Shown here piece after piece: positions 20,137-29,109 of a stretch of 64,000 nt of DNA; position 1 is the stretch's first letter, and the number at the start of each line of letters is the position of its first letter. The notes beneath the pieces are model-generated. The model searched no databases and was not told the origin of the DNA. It saw only the letters and a list, made by a program, of their open reading frames with translations. The position numbers and the translations under genes are program-made. Source of the stretch: Prescottella sp. R16 (GTDB lineage Bacteria; Actinomycetota; Actinomycetes; Mycobacteriales; Mycobacteriaceae); NCBI RefSeq assembly GCF_030656875.1, contig NZ_CP130943.1, positions 868,001-932,000 of the forward strand, in the 5' to 3' direction.

Positions 20137-20798
20137 GGCGAGCCCTCGCAGTCGGTGTCGCCGCGGCGCTGGTGGCGTGGAACAACGGTGTGCTGCCCGC
20201 GCTGCGGTTGTCGTCGCGGGGCCGGGCGACCGCCGGAACGAGCGTGGCGCTCGGGACGGTGGGTGTCGCCGTCGCGGGTGGGCTGCGCCGTGACGAACTG
20301 GGATTCGGGCATGTCCGGTCCGGGGCGGTGTGGGGGAGTGCCGCGGCGGCGGTGCCGCTCGCCGGGTACGCGGTCGCGTGGGCGACACCGGCGCTGCACA
20401 CCCGGTTCACGGTGCCCGACGAGGTGCGGCACGATTTCGCCGAATGGGTCGGTGCGCACATTCCGTTCGGCACGGTCGTCACCGAGGAACTGCTGTTCCG
20501 GGGCGTACTGACGGCGCTGACCGATCGGGCGTTCGCGCCCGCGACGGCGAGGGCCGTCCGGGCCGCGGCATTCGGGTTGTGGCACGTGCATCCGGCGCAC
20601 ATCGCCGGCGACTCGGTGCCCGGCACGATCGCGGTCACCGCGGCGGCGTCGCTCGTGTTCGACGGCCTGCGCGCCCGCAGCGGCAGCGTCCTGGCGCCGG
20701 CCCTGCTGCACCTGGTGGTGAACGCCGGGGGTGCCCTGGTGCTGCGTCGTATCCAGGTGACCACCGGAACCCGTGAGGTCCCGTTGCCGCCGGTGTGA
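20133..20798 (+). CDS. CPBP-family intramembrane metalloprotease
   Basis: This polytopic membrane protein of 221 residues has the CPBP/Abi signature: VTEELLFRG (Glu118-Glu119, Arg at +4), then FGLWHVHPAH and LLHLVVN. These motifs carry the metal ligands of Rce1-like proteases. The GTG at 20133 overlaps the hydrolase stop as GTGA. The coupling suggests related roles at the membrane, but no substrate is known. A strong bidirectional hairpin overlaps its last codons. Confidence 0.88.
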   Translation: MRRALAVGVAAALVAWNNGVLPALRLSSRGRATAGTSVALGTVGVAVAGGLRRDELGFGHVRSGAVWGSAAAAVPLAGYAVAWATPALHTRFTVPDEVRHDFAEWVGAHIPFGTVVTEELLFRGVLTALTDRAFAPATARAVRAAAFGLWHVHPAHIAGDSVPGTIAVTAAASLVFDGLRARSGSVLAPALLHLVVNAGGALVLRRIQVTTGTREVPLPPV

Positions 20799-20818
20799 TC
20801 CGGCGGCAACGGGACCTC
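20775..20818. terminator. Bidirectional terminator between the CPBP and thiolase genes
   Basis: A perfect 19-bp stem (20775-20793 with 20800-20818) and a 6-nt loop overlap the last eight codons of the protease gene and lie just past the 3' end of the convergent thiolase gene. Using coding sequence as one arm is notable. Confidence 0.75.
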
Positions 20819-20833
20819 GTCGGTGGTGGGACG

Positions 20834-21994
20834 TCAGCGCCCGCTGAGATTTTCGAAGATAGTGGCGTTGGCCATGCCGCCACCCTCGCACATCGTCTGC
20901 AGGCCGTACCGGAGGCCGTTCGCGCTCAGGTGGTGCACGAGCGTGGTGGCCAGGCGGGCACCCGAACCACCCAGCGGGTGCCCGATCGCGATGGCACCGC
21001 CGCTCACGTTCACCCGGTCCTCCGGGGCGCCGGTCGCCCGCAGCCAGGCGCCGACGACACTCGCGAACGCCTCGTTGACCTCGAAGGCGTCGATGTCGCC
21101 CAGACTCAGGCCCGCCCGCTGCAGTACCCGCTCGGTGGCCGGGATCGGGCCGGCGAGCATGGTGATCGGGTCGTCGCCGACGACGGTCGCGGTGTGGATC
21201 CGTGCCAGCGGGGTCAGACCCAGTTGCCGTGCGCGTTCGCTGGTCATCACCAGCAGGGCCGATGCGCCGTCCGAGATCTGGGAGGCGTTGCCGGCCGTGA
21301 CCCGGCCGTCCTCGGCGAACGGTGTCGGCAGCTGGCCGAGCTTGTCGAGCGTCGAATCCCGCCGCACCCCCTCGTCGGTGGTGAATTTGCTGCCGTCGGC
21401 GAGCAGCACCGGCGCGATCTCGGCATCGAAACGCCCCTCGTCGATCGCTTGCGCGGCCCGCTGGTGGGACCGGAGGCTGTACTCGTCCAGCCAGGCCCGG
21501 CCGAGGTCGTACCGGTCGGCGAGGATCTCCGCGCCGCGGCCCTGGTTGAACTCGTGGCCGTCGTAGCGGTTCTTGAGCGCGTCGCTGTTGGGGTCGCCGA
21601 GACCGACGCGCCGGGCCGAGCCCATCGGGATCCGGGTCATCGACTCGACACCGCCGGCGACGGCGACGTCGTACTGGCCCGCGATCACCCCGGCCGCGGC
21701 GAAATGCAGTGCCTGCTGGCTCGATCCGCACTGCCGTTCGACGGTGGTGCCGGGCACCTGCTCCGGCCAGCCCGCGGCCAGCACGGTGTTGCGGGCGATG
21801 TTGCCGGCCTGTTCACCGACCTGGCCGACGCAGCCCCAGACGACGTCGTCGACGACGTCCGGTGCCAGCCCGACCCGCTCGATCAGTGAGTTCAGCACCG
21901 TCGCCGACAGGTCGACGGGGTGGATGTCGGCGAGGCTGCCTTTCCGGCGCCCGATCGGCGTCCGGACGGCCTCCACCACTACTGCGTCACGCAT
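20834..21994 (-). CDS. Thiolase (acetyl-CoA C-acyltransferase)
   Basis: This 386-residue degradative-type thiolase cleaves 3-ketoacyl-CoA to acyl-CoA and acetyl-CoA. The nucleophile motif is VERQCGSSQQA (Cys about 91), followed by GGVESMTR, NEAFAS, GHPLGGSGAR (His) and the second Cys in MCEGGGMAN. It is the last gene of a six-gene minus-strand operon and lies 30 bp after the crotonase gene. It should carry out the final step of the operon's beta-oxidation turn; the acyl group is unknown. Confidence 0.93.
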   Translation of the reverse strand: MRDAVVVEAVRTPIGRRKGSLADIHPVDLSATVLNSLIERVGLAPDVVDDVVWGCVGQVGEQAGNIARNTVLAAGWPEQVPGTTVERQCGSSQQALHFAAAGVIAGQYDVAVAGGVESMTRIPMGSARRVGLGDPNSDALKNRYDGHEFNQGRGAEILADRYDLGRAWLDEYSLRSHQRAAQAIDEGRFDAEIAPVLLADGSKFTTDEGVRRDSTLDKLGQLPTPFAEDGRVTAGNASQISDGASALLVMTSERARQLGLTPLARIHTATVVGDDPITMLAGPIPATERVLQRAGLSLGDIDAFEVNEAFASVVGAWLRATGAPEDRVNVSGGAIAIGHPLGGSGARLATTLVHHLSANGLRYGLQTMCEGGGMANATIFENLSGR

Positions 21995-22024
21995 GGTTCT
22001 CTCCTTGTCGCTGGGTCCGGGCGG

Positions 22025-22801
22025 TCACGACGCCGTCCAGACCGGGGTACGGCGCTCGGCGAACGCGGTCGCGCCCTCGCGCGCGTCGTTCGTGGCGAAG
22101 ATCGGCATCACGATCTCGCGGGCGCGGGCGAACGCCTGGTCCGGCGCCCAGGACGCCGATTCGTCGACGACGCGCTTGCTCGCCCGGACCGCGAGCGGGC
22201 CGTTGGCCGCGATCTCCGTGGCCAGTTCCAGCGCGGCGTCGAGTGCTTGCCCGTCCGGCACCACACGGTTGACCAGCCCGTGGTGGTGCAATTCCGTTGC
22301 GGTGGCGTTTCTTCCGGTCAGCACCAGTTCGAGGGCGACGGCCCGCGGCACCCGCGCGGGCAGCCGAGTGAGCCCGCCGGCGGCGGCGGCCAGGCCGCGA
22401 CGCACCTCGGGAAGGCCGAAGACCGCGTTCGACGACGCCACGATCAGGTCGGCGGCGAGCGCCATCTCGAAGCCGCCGGCCAGGGCGGGACCGTCGACCG
22501 CGGCGATCAGGGGTTTGCCGGGCGGGGCCTCGGTGAGCCCGGCGAAGCCGCGGCCCTCGATCCGGGGGCTCTCGCCGCGCAGGAACGCCTTGAGGTCCAT
22601 GCCGGCGCTGAAGTAGCCGCCCGCGCCGGTCACGATGCCGACGTACAGGTCCGGATCGGTCTCGAGCAGGTCGATCGCTGCCGCAACGGCCTGGGACACC
22701 GCCTGGTTCACGGCGTTGCGGGCCTGCGGCCGATCCAGCGTGATGACCAGGATCGGGCCGCGACGCTCGACCCGGACCGGTGACTGCTCGTCGGTGGTCA
22801 T
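22025..22801 (-). CDS. Enoyl-CoA hydratase/isomerase (crotonase) family protein
   Basis: This 258-residue crotonase-fold enzyme shows LDRPQARNAV, the oxyanion-hole strand YFSAGMDLKAF and DGPALAGGFEMALAADL. LPEVRRGL carries the usual second catalytic Glu position. The family acts on enoyl-CoA thioesters by hydration or isomerisation. It overlaps the preceding SDR gene by four bases (ATGA type), so hydration followed by dehydrogenation is the likely sequence of steps. Substrate chain is unknown. Confidence 0.9.
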   Translation of the reverse strand: MTTDEQSPVRVERRGPILVITLDRPQARNAVNQAVSQAVAAAIDLLETDPDLYVGIVTGAGGYFSAGMDLKAFLRGESPRIEGRGFAGLTEAPPGKPLIAAVDGPALAGGFEMALAADLIVASSNAVFGLPEVRRGLAAAAGGLTRLPARVPRAVALELVLTGRNATATELHHHGLVNRVVPDGQALDAALELATEIAANGPLAVRASKRVVDESASWAPDQAFARAREIVMPIFATNDAREGATAFAERRTPVWTAS

Positions 22802-23562
22802 CGGGGTGCCATCCGGATCGCGCCGTCGAGCCGGATCGTCTCGCCGTTGAGCATCCCGTTCTCGATGATGTGCGTTGCGAGCGAAGCGAACTCGATCGGT
22901 TCACCGAGCCGCTGCGGATGCGGGACCGACGCGGCCAGCGCGTCGCGGATGTCGTCGCGGGCGTTCAGCAGCAACGGTGTGGCGAAGACACCGGGGGCGA
23001 TGGTGCAGACCCGGATGCCGACGCCGGCGAGGTCGCGGGCGGCGGGCAAGGTCATGCCCACCACACCGGCCTTCGAGGTGGCGTAGTTGATCTGCCCGAT
23101 CTGGCCCTCGTAGGCGGCAACCGAGGCCGTCAGGACGCAGACACCTCGGTCGCCGTCGCGGATATCGTTGGCGGCCATCGTCTCGGCCGCGTACCGGAGC
23201 ACGTTGAAGGTGCCGATGACGTTGAGCCGGATGACGGACTCGAACGGCTCGAGGTCCGCGGCCCTGCCGTCCTTGGTGAGGATGCGCATGGGCCGTCCGC
23301 GGCCGGCGCAGTGGACCACGGCCCGCACCGGTCCGTGTTCGGCGGCGGAGACGAAAGCCGCTGCCACGGCGTCGGAGTCGGTCACGTCGGTCGGCACGAA
23401 CCGTGCGGCGGGGCCGAGTGCCTCGGCCTGCTCGGCGCCCGCCGAGTTCGGTAGGTCGAGAAGGGTGACGGTGGCACCGGATTCGACGAGTCGCGTGGCG
23501 GTGGCCAGGCCGAGTCCGGAGGCGCCGCCGGTGACGACGGCGTTGATGTCCTTGATCTGCAT
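22798..23562 (-). CDS. SDR-family 3-hydroxyacyl-CoA dehydrogenase (type II-like)
   Basis: This 254-residue short-chain dehydrogenase has the NAD-binding motif TGGASGLGLATA, the catalytic Ser region and YATSKAG (Tyr-x3-Lys). The long loop around RPMRILTKDG and IAPGVFATPLL resembles HSD10-type 3-hydroxyacyl-CoA dehydrogenases, not FabG. Its position between acyl-CoA dehydrogenase and crotonase genes supports oxidation of the 3-hydroxyacyl-CoA in a beta-oxidation turn. Confidence 0.88.
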   Translation of the reverse strand: MQIKDINAVVTGGASGLGLATATRLVESGATVTLLDLPNSAGAEQAEALGPAARFVPTDVTDSDAVAAAFVSAAEHGPVRAVVHCAGRGRPMRILTKDGRAADLEPFESVIRLNVIGTFNVLRYAAETMAANDIRDGDRGVCVLTASVAAYEGQIGQINYATSKAGVVGMTLPAARDLAGVGIRVCTIAPGVFATPLLLNARDDIRDALAASVPHPQRLGEPIEFASLATHIIENGMLNGETIRLDGAIRMAPR

Positions 23563-23598
23563 GGGGGTGGATCCTTCGCTGCGTTTCGGGTGGGTTGC

Positions 23599-24747
23599 TC
23601 AGATTCCCAACGACTTCGAGATCACGCTCTTCATGACCTCGCTGGTGCCGCCGTAGATCCGGGTGACGCGGGCGTCGGTGTACAGGCGGGCGATCGGGTA
23701 CTCGGTCATGTAGCCGTACCCGCCGTGCAGTTGCAGGCACTTGTCGATGACGCGGGCCTGCATCTCGGTGCTGAACAGCTTCACCTTCGCGGCGTCGGCC
23801 GGGGTGAGGGTGCGTGCGTCCAGGGCGGCCAGTGCCTGGTCGATCATCGACTGCGCGGCCTGCAGTTCGGTCGCGCACTCGGCGAGCACGAACTTGGTGT
23901 TCTGGAAGCTGGACAGCGGCTTGCCGAACACCTGGCGCTCCCGGGCGTAGTCGAGGGCGAGGTTCACCGCGGCGGTGGCGGTGGCCTGTGCGGTGATCGC
24001 GATCGACAGCCGCTCCTGCGGCAGGTTGTGGCCGAGCATCGCGAACGCGCCACCCTCCTCGCCGAGCAGGTTGGCCGCGGGCACGCGGACGTTGTCGAAG
24101 GTGAGTTCCGCGGTGTCGGACGACTTGATCCCGATCTTGTGCAGGTTCCGGCCGCGGATGAACCCGGGCATGCCGGACTCGACGACCAACAGCGACAGGC
24201 CGTTACGGCGGTTCTCGTCGTCCTTGGAGGTACGCGCCACCACGATCACCAGGTCGGCACCGATGCCGCCGGTGATGAACGTCTTGTTGCCGTTGAGGAT
24301 GTAGTCGTCGCCGTCGCGGACCGCGGTGGTGGCGACGCCGGCGAGGTCGGAGCCGATGCCGGGTTCGGTCATCGCAATCGAGCTCACCAGGCTGCCGTCG
24401 GCGAAACCGGGGAACCAGCGCTCGCGCTGCTCCTCGTCGGCATACTCGAGGAAGTAGGGCAGCACGGTGTTCAGGTGCACCTGGAAGCCGCCGAGAGAGG
24501 CTGCGGCGTAACCGATCTCCTCGTAGACGACGGTGTTGAACAGGAAGCTTTCGATCCCGCCGCCGCCGTACTGCTCTGGCACCTGGAGGCCGTTGATGCC
24601 GATCTCCGCGGTCTTGTAGTAGAAGTCACGGGGGATGCAGCCCGCCTCCTCCCACTCGGGCATGTTCGGGGTGATCTCCTTGGCGATGAACTGGCGGACC
24701 GAGTCGCGGAAGGCGTCGTGGTCCTCGGTGAAGATGGTGCGCTGCAT
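23599..24747 (-). CDS. Acyl-CoA dehydrogenase
   Basis: This 382-residue flavoprotein introduces the alpha-beta double bond in an acyl-CoA. It has IAMTEPGIGSDLAG (FAD and substrate site), the QRT/Q-type FAD contact region and the C-terminal LHGGYGYMTEYPIARLY-type segment ending in a catalytic-base area. ATG at 24747 gives the native start MQRTIFTEDHDAF. The longer reading to 24903 overlaps the CoA-transferase gene. The gap of 46 bp from that gene keeps it in the operon. Confidence 0.94.
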   Translation of the reverse strand: MQRTIFTEDHDAFRDSVRQFIAKEITPNMPEWEEAGCIPRDFYYKTAEIGINGLQVPEQYGGGGIESFLFNTVVYEEIGYAAASLGGFQVHLNTVLPYFLEYADEEQRERWFPGFADGSLVSSIAMTEPGIGSDLAGVATTAVRDGDDYILNGNKTFITGGIGADLVIVVARTSKDDENRRNGLSLLVVESGMPGFIRGRNLHKIGIKSSDTAELTFDNVRVPAANLLGEEGGAFAMLGHNLPQERLSIAITAQATATAAVNLALDYARERQVFGKPLSSFQNTKFVLAECATELQAAQSMIDQALAALDARTLTPADAAKVKLFSTEMQARVIDKCLQLHGGYGYMTEYPIARLYTDARVTRIYGGTSEVMKSVISKSLGI

Positions 24748-24793
24748 GGTGTTTCCTTCGAACGAGAATGAGGGGGAAGAAGGTCGGCGGGCG

Positions 24794-25984
24794 TCAGCGT
24801 GCGAGGCCGACGACACGGCCGGCCGCGAGATCGCGGATCGTCTCGGGGGAGTAGTCGAGTTCGCGCAGGATCTCGGTGGTGTGCTGGCCGAGGGCCGGTG
24901 CACCCGCCGACGAGGTCTTCGGGATGCTCGCCAGATGCCACGGGGTGCCGAGCGCGGTGGTGCTGACCCCGTCCGGGCGGCTGACCTCGATGAAGAGCCC
25001 GGAGGCCTCGACGTCGGGGCTGCGCATCGCCTCCGGGTACGTGTTGATCCGTCCCGCGACGACCCCGTTCCCGGTGAGCATCTCCATCGCCTCGGCGCTG
25101 GTCATCGTGGCGAATGCGCTGTGCAGTTCGGCCAGCAGCGCGGGCCGGTTCCGTACCCGCGCAGGGTTGTCCGCGAACCGGGGATCGTCGGCGAGTTCCG
25201 GTCGCCCGAGCAGTCCGCACAGCCGCCGGAAGTGGACCTCGGAGTACGCGGACACCACGATGCTGCCGTCGCTGGTGGGCATGATGTCCGCGGCGGGGGC
25301 CACCGTGGGCTGGCCGTTGCCCATCCGGACCGGTTCGACGCCGGTGGCGAGGTAGGCGCCCCAGTTCGGGGCCTGCAGGTGGAGCGCGACGTCCAGCAGC
25401 GACACCTCGATCGTGTCGCCCTCGCCGGTGCGCAGGCGCCGGATGTAGGCCGCGAGGATGGCCTGGGCGCACACGTATGCGGTTGCGGCGTCGACGATCT
25501 GGGCGCCGATCTTCTGTGGTTCCCCGCCGGCCTCGCCGGTGACCCACATGAGGCCGCTCTCCGCCTGCGCCGCGATGTCGAGGCCGGCGCGGGTGCGGGA
25601 CGGGCCGTGCAGTCCGAAGCCGCTGACGGTGGCGTACACCAGGTGGGGGTGCTCGTCGCGGATCCGGTCCGCGCCCAGGCACAGGGAGTCCATGACCCCC
25701 GGTCGCAGGTTCTGCACGACGATATCGGCGCGGGCGATCAGTTCGCGGGCGATCCGCCGGCCTCGCGGGTCCTTGAGGTCGAGCGCGATCGCGCGCTTGC
25801 CGCGGTTGTAGTTCTCGACCATCGCCTCGCCGTGCGGCCCGATGCCGCGTGCGGATTCGCCGTGCAGTGGTTCGATCTTGACGACGTCGGCGCCGAGGTC
25901 GACGAGGATCTGTGCGGCGGCCGGGGCGGCGATGAACTGTCCGAAGTCGACGACGCGGACGCCGTCCAGGGGCTTGTCGATCAT
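24794..25984 (-). CDS. CaiB/BaiF-family (class III) CoA-transferase
   Basis: This 396-residue transferase moves CoA from a CoA donor to a carboxylic acid. It begins GVRVVDFGQFIAAPAAA and has DLGADVVKIEPLHG, with the conserved Asp nucleophile near residue 165 in AGLDIAAQAESG, both typical of family III. It overlaps the MFS gene by four bases. In the operon it would activate an imported acid to its CoA thioester before dehydrogenation, replacing an acyl-CoA ligase. Confidence 0.92.
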   Translation of the reverse strand: MIDKPLDGVRVVDFGQFIAAPAAAQILVDLGADVVKIEPLHGESARGIGPHGEAMVENYNRGKRAIALDLKDPRGRRIARELIARADIVVQNLRPGVMDSLCLGADRIRDEHPHLVYATVSGFGLHGPSRTRAGLDIAAQAESGLMWVTGEAGGEPQKIGAQIVDAATAYVCAQAILAAYIRRLRTGEGDTIEVSLLDVALHLQAPNWGAYLATGVEPVRMGNGQPTVAPAADIMPTSDGSIVVSAYSEVHFRRLCGLLGRPELADDPRFADNPARVRNRPALLAELHSAFATMTSAEAMEMLTGNGVVAGRINTYPEAMRSPDVEASGLFIEVSRPDGVSTTALGTPWHLASIPKTSSAGAPALGQHTTEILRELDYSPETIRDLAAGRVVGLAR

Positions 25985-27297
25985 GAGATTCCTTCGGTGC
26001 GACGGCGGATGACGGCGATGTCGCGTTCGGGGTTGACGAGGAAGACCGCGACGACGGCGCCGACGATCATCAGGGCGCCGCTGGACTGGAAGCCGATCGC
26101 GTAGCCGGTGATCTTGTCGACGGACGAGCCGACGGCGAAGCCGAGGACGAGCGGCGCCACCATTCCGGAGATACTCGCGACCGCCGAGAGCATGCCGAGC
26201 ACCATGCCGCGTTTCTTGGCCGCGACGACGTCGGCGATTGCCGAGAGTGCGACACCGAAGGCTGCGGTGTTCAGCGAGAAGGCGAGTGTGATGAGGACCA
26301 GTTGAAGTCCGCCCTGGGGCAGCAGCGTGAAGCCGGCCATCGAGATTCCGGCGCCGGCGACGAGCGCCGCACTGAAGTAGCCGCGGGCGCCCCGGCGGGA
26401 GACGCCCCGCGAGATCAGACGGCCGGAGATCCAGCCCGCCCCGATGGCGCCGACGGCGGCGAGCCCGTACGGCAGCATCATGAGCCGGCCGGTGGTGGCG
26501 GTGTCGTAACCCAGGCCTTCCTGGAGGTAGACGGGCAGCCAGGCGATCTTCAGGGTGGTGGACCAGTACGAGCTGAACATCAGTACCGCGATGCCGACCA
26601 CGGTGCCGGTCTTCAGGATCGTCCTGTACGGGGCGTCGACGGTCTCGACCACGACCGTGGAGACCGGAGCCGCGCTGCTGTCACCCGCGCTGCGGCCGAG
26701 CAGCAGCCAGGCCGCCGCCCACAGGATGCCCATCGCGATGAGCACGTAGAACGCGGCGTGCCAGTCCCACCGGGCGATGATGAAGGTGAGTGTGGGTGCT
26801 GCGATCAGGGTGCCGATCGAGGCGCCGGCGGAGACGAAGCCTCCCGCCATCGCCCGCTTCTCCGGCGGGAACCAGGAGTGTGCGGCGTGGTTGGCCAGTG
26901 CGAACGCGGGGCCCTCGGCGAACCCGAGGATCACTCGGCAGGCGATGAGGACGCCGAAGCTGACCGTGCCGAGTAGCGGAACCATCGTTGCGACCCAGGT
27001 CAGCATCAGGCCGGCGAGCAACCATCGGAGGCTCACTCGCGAGGAGAGCCAGCCGAAGAACAGCGCGCCCGCCGCGAACAGCCAGAAGAAACTGCTCTGC
27101 AGGAGCCCGAACTGCTGCGAGCTCAACCCCAGATCCTTCTGGATCTGCACGCCCGCGAAGGCGATGACGGACTTGTCCGCATGGTTGATCAGCATGAAGA
27201 GGACGAGCAGGCCGATGATGATCCAGGCTCGCCTCGTGCTCGTCGGTTTCGAGGGAGCGACCGACGGTGCTGCCGCCGGCAGTGTGGTCTCTGACAT
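25981..27297 (-). CDS. MFS transporter (anion:cation symporter-like)
   Basis: This 438-residue permease has about twelve membrane segments. LINHADKSVIAFAG in the first helix and ILGFAEGPAFALANHAA in the fourth resemble the ACS family of organic-anion symporters. It is the first gene of the catabolic operon and should import the acid used by the enzymes downstream. Its stop overlaps the CoA-transferase start. Confidence 0.9.
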   Translation of the reverse strand: MSETTLPAAAPSVAPSKPTSTRRAWIIIGLLVLFMLINHADKSVIAFAGVQIQKDLGLSSQQFGLLQSSFFWLFAAGALFFGWLSSRVSLRWLLAGLMLTWVATMVPLLGTVSFGVLIACRVILGFAEGPAFALANHAAHSWFPPEKRAMAGGFVSAGASIGTLIAAPTLTFIIARWDWHAAFYVLIAMGILWAAAWLLLGRSAGDSSAAPVSTVVVETVDAPYRTILKTGTVVGIAVLMFSSYWSTTLKIAWLPVYLQEGLGYDTATTGRLMMLPYGLAAVGAIGAGWISGRLISRGVSRRGARGYFSAALVAGAGISMAGFTLLPQGGLQLVLITLAFSLNTAAFGVALSAIADVVAAKKRGMVLGMLSAVASISGMVAPLVLGFAVGSSVDKITGYAIGFQSSGALMIVGAVVAVFLVNPERDIAVIRRRTEGIS

Positions 27298-27500
27298 GTG
27301 TGCCCCTTTCGGGGACGATCGGAACGGCTCACAGTGCGCACTGGCCGGGTCGTGCGAGGCGGTCGCGGTCCGACCTCGCTGCCGACCTCAGATGTGACGG
27401 CCATTGCTTGCAGTGCGGCATGTGACTTACTGCACATGATTCAAAGCCGCTGGATCAATAGAGTCAAAGACGAAAAAGGTAGGAAATGTACTGCAATTGC
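27298..27500. promoter_or_regulatory. Promoter region of the catabolic operon with TGCAGT inverted repeats
   Basis: This 203-bp gap holds the promoter for the minus-strand operon. TGCAGT (27411-27416) and ACTGCA (27431-27436) form a perfect 6-bp inverted repeat with a 14-bp spacer, and a further TACTGCA lies near 27490. LysR regulators often bind such spaced dyads. The assignment to the adjacent LysR gene is inference. Confidence 0.35.
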
Positions 27501-28508
27501 CTATGAGTCGAGTGTGTCCCGTCGACAGTTCTCCTCGCGCATCGCGGCGTCGCTCTCGTCGCGGGTCGATCTGGCGGCCTCGACCAGCGACATCCCCTCC
27601 GCCATGTGGGCGGCGATCGACTGCGCGAAATCCTCGAAAGACGCTCGGGCGCAAGCGAGGAACTCCGTCGCAGCCCGCGTCGTCCGCCCGGATCGACGGA
27701 TCACGCCCATCTGCCGGGTCATCGGCGGGGACAACTCGCGCACCACACCACCGCGCAGCAGGGCGTCGAGTCCACTGCGCAACGGGACGATCGACACCCC
27801 GCCGCCCGCAAGGACGATCGGCAGCACTGCGCCGCGCTGACGCACCTCCACTGCGACCTCGGGTTCGACGCCGTTCGAGCGGAGGGATCGCTCGATGAAG
27901 TCGCGTGTCGCCGTGCCCCGCTCACCCAGCACGAACGGGACACCGGACAACCGCGCGACAGGGACGTGCTCGGGCCACTGTGCGTCGGTGCCGGGCGGGC
28001 ACACCAGGACCAGGCGCTGCTCGATGAGGGCCTCGCCTTCGACGTCCTCGGTCGGCAGCGGCAGCGAGAGGATGCCGAGTTCGCATGCGCCGGATTTGAC
28101 GAGTGCCACGACGTCGGCGGTCGCGTCGCGTTCCTCGATGTGGAAACGGATGTCCGGATAGAGGCGGCGGAACTTGGCCACCCACACGGACAGGGGGTCC
28201 GACGACAGGTCCGAGAGCGACGCGATGTCGATCCGGCCCCCGCGCATGGCAGCTACGTCGCGTACCGCGTTCTCGGCGGCCTGGACCTCCCGCAGGATTG
28301 CGCGCGCCGGGCCGACCAGGGCCTCCCCGGCGGGGGAGAGGACCAGTCCGCGCCCGACGCGGTGGAAGAGTTCGGTGTCGAGGTCTTTCTCGAGCTTGCG
28401 CACCGCTTGTGACAGAGAGGGCTGTGCGACATGCAGCCGTTCCGCTGCCCGGGTCACCCCACCGCAGTCGACGACGGCGAGGAAGTACTCCATCTGGCGC
28501 AGGTCCAT
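27501..28508 (-). CDS. LysR-family transcriptional regulator
   Basis: This 335-residue regulator has the N-terminal winged helix-turn-helix (MEYFLAVVDCGGVTRAAERL, then VAQPSLSQAVRKLE) and a C-terminal effector domain of the periplasmic-binding type. ATG at 28508 gives MDLRQMEYF, the usual LysR start; the open frame beyond it is antisense of the SCP-like gene. It lies directly upstream of, and on the same strand as, the MFS-to-thiolase operon, and is its probable activator. Confidence 0.92.
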   Translation of the reverse strand: MDLRQMEYFLAVVDCGGVTRAAERLHVAQPSLSQAVRKLEKDLDTELFHRVGRGLVLSPAGEALVGPARAILREVQAAENAVRDVAAMRGGRIDIASLSDLSSDPLSVWVAKFRRLYPDIRFHIEERDATADVVALVKSGACELGILSLPLPTEDVEGEALIEQRLVLVCPPGTDAQWPEHVPVARLSGVPFVLGERGTATRDFIERSLRSNGVEPEVAVEVRQRGAVLPIVLAGGGVSIVPLRSGLDALLRGGVVRELSPPMTRQMGVIRRSGRTTRAATEFLACARASFEDFAQSIAAHMAEGMSLVEAARSTRDESDAAMREENCRRDTLDS

Positions 28509-28602
28509 GCGAAGAATGTAGGCCGCCTCACAATCGTGGGCCCGTGGACGGATCGTGCGGGGACGGCGCCGACGTCGGTGGTTTCCGCTAGATTCCGTGC
28601 CC

Positions 28603-28989
28603 ATGCCGCCCCGTCGTGCCGTCGACCCCGCCGAACTCCGTGCCGCCCTGCTCGCAGTGGGGCCGTGGCTGCGGGGGGAGGTCGACGAGAAGCCGGCCCG
28701 GGCCGAACTGGCCGCCGCGGTCCGGTCGAGTGCCCGCACCCTCGAGCAGATCGCGCCGGGGTCGAGCGTCGAGGTGCGGGTGCCGCCGTTCGTCGCGGTG
28801 CAGTGCATCGAGGGTCCCCGGCACACGCGTGGGACGCCGCCGAACGTCGTCGAGACCGACCCCTTCACCTGGCTGCTGCTGGTGACCGGGCTCCTCGGAT
28901 TCGACGACGCTGTCGCCGCCGGAAGTCTCGACGCGTCGGGTGGCCGGGCCGGGGAGATCGGTCGTTGGCTGCCGCTGCTACGCCTGTGA
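28603..28989 (+). CDS. Sterol-carrier-protein-like family protein
   Basis: This 128-residue protein resembles the actinobacterial sterol carrier family (SCP_3-like) encoded just before purF, as in M. tuberculosis. Notable segments are SVEVRVPPFVAVQCIEGP and TDPFTWLLLVTG. It has no signal peptide. Lipid binding is inferred from the family name only. ATG at 28603 is chosen over an upstream Arg-rich extension. Confidence 0.75.
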   Translation: MPPRRAVDPAELRAALLAVGPWLRGEVDEKPARAELAAAVRSSARTLEQIAPGSSVEVRVPPFVAVQCIEGPRHTRGTPPNVVETDPFTWLLLVTGLLGFDDAVAAGSLDASGGRAGEIGRWLPLLRL

Positions 28990-29059
28990 TCTGCGTGTGA
29001 CGGTCGTCGCATCGGGGTGATCGGACGTACCGAAGGTCGATCGATGTGATCGCGGTCGT

Positions 29060-29065
29060 TAGAAT
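29060..29065 (+). promoter_or_regulatory. Probable -10 element of the purF promoter
   Basis: TAGAAT stands 44 bp before the purF GTG in an otherwise GC-rich gap and matches the actinobacterial housekeeping -10. No clear -35 hexamer is visible 17 bp upstream. Confidence 0.45.
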
Positions 29066-29109
29066 GGGGCACGCCCCCCCACACCGAATCCCCTAAGGGA
29101 GCGCCTGCC

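Noticed and set aside
28990..29109. Possible purine riboswitch upstream of purF
   Set aside because: No purine or PRPP riboswitch fold can be recognised; the gap is short and only a -10-like hexamer stands out.
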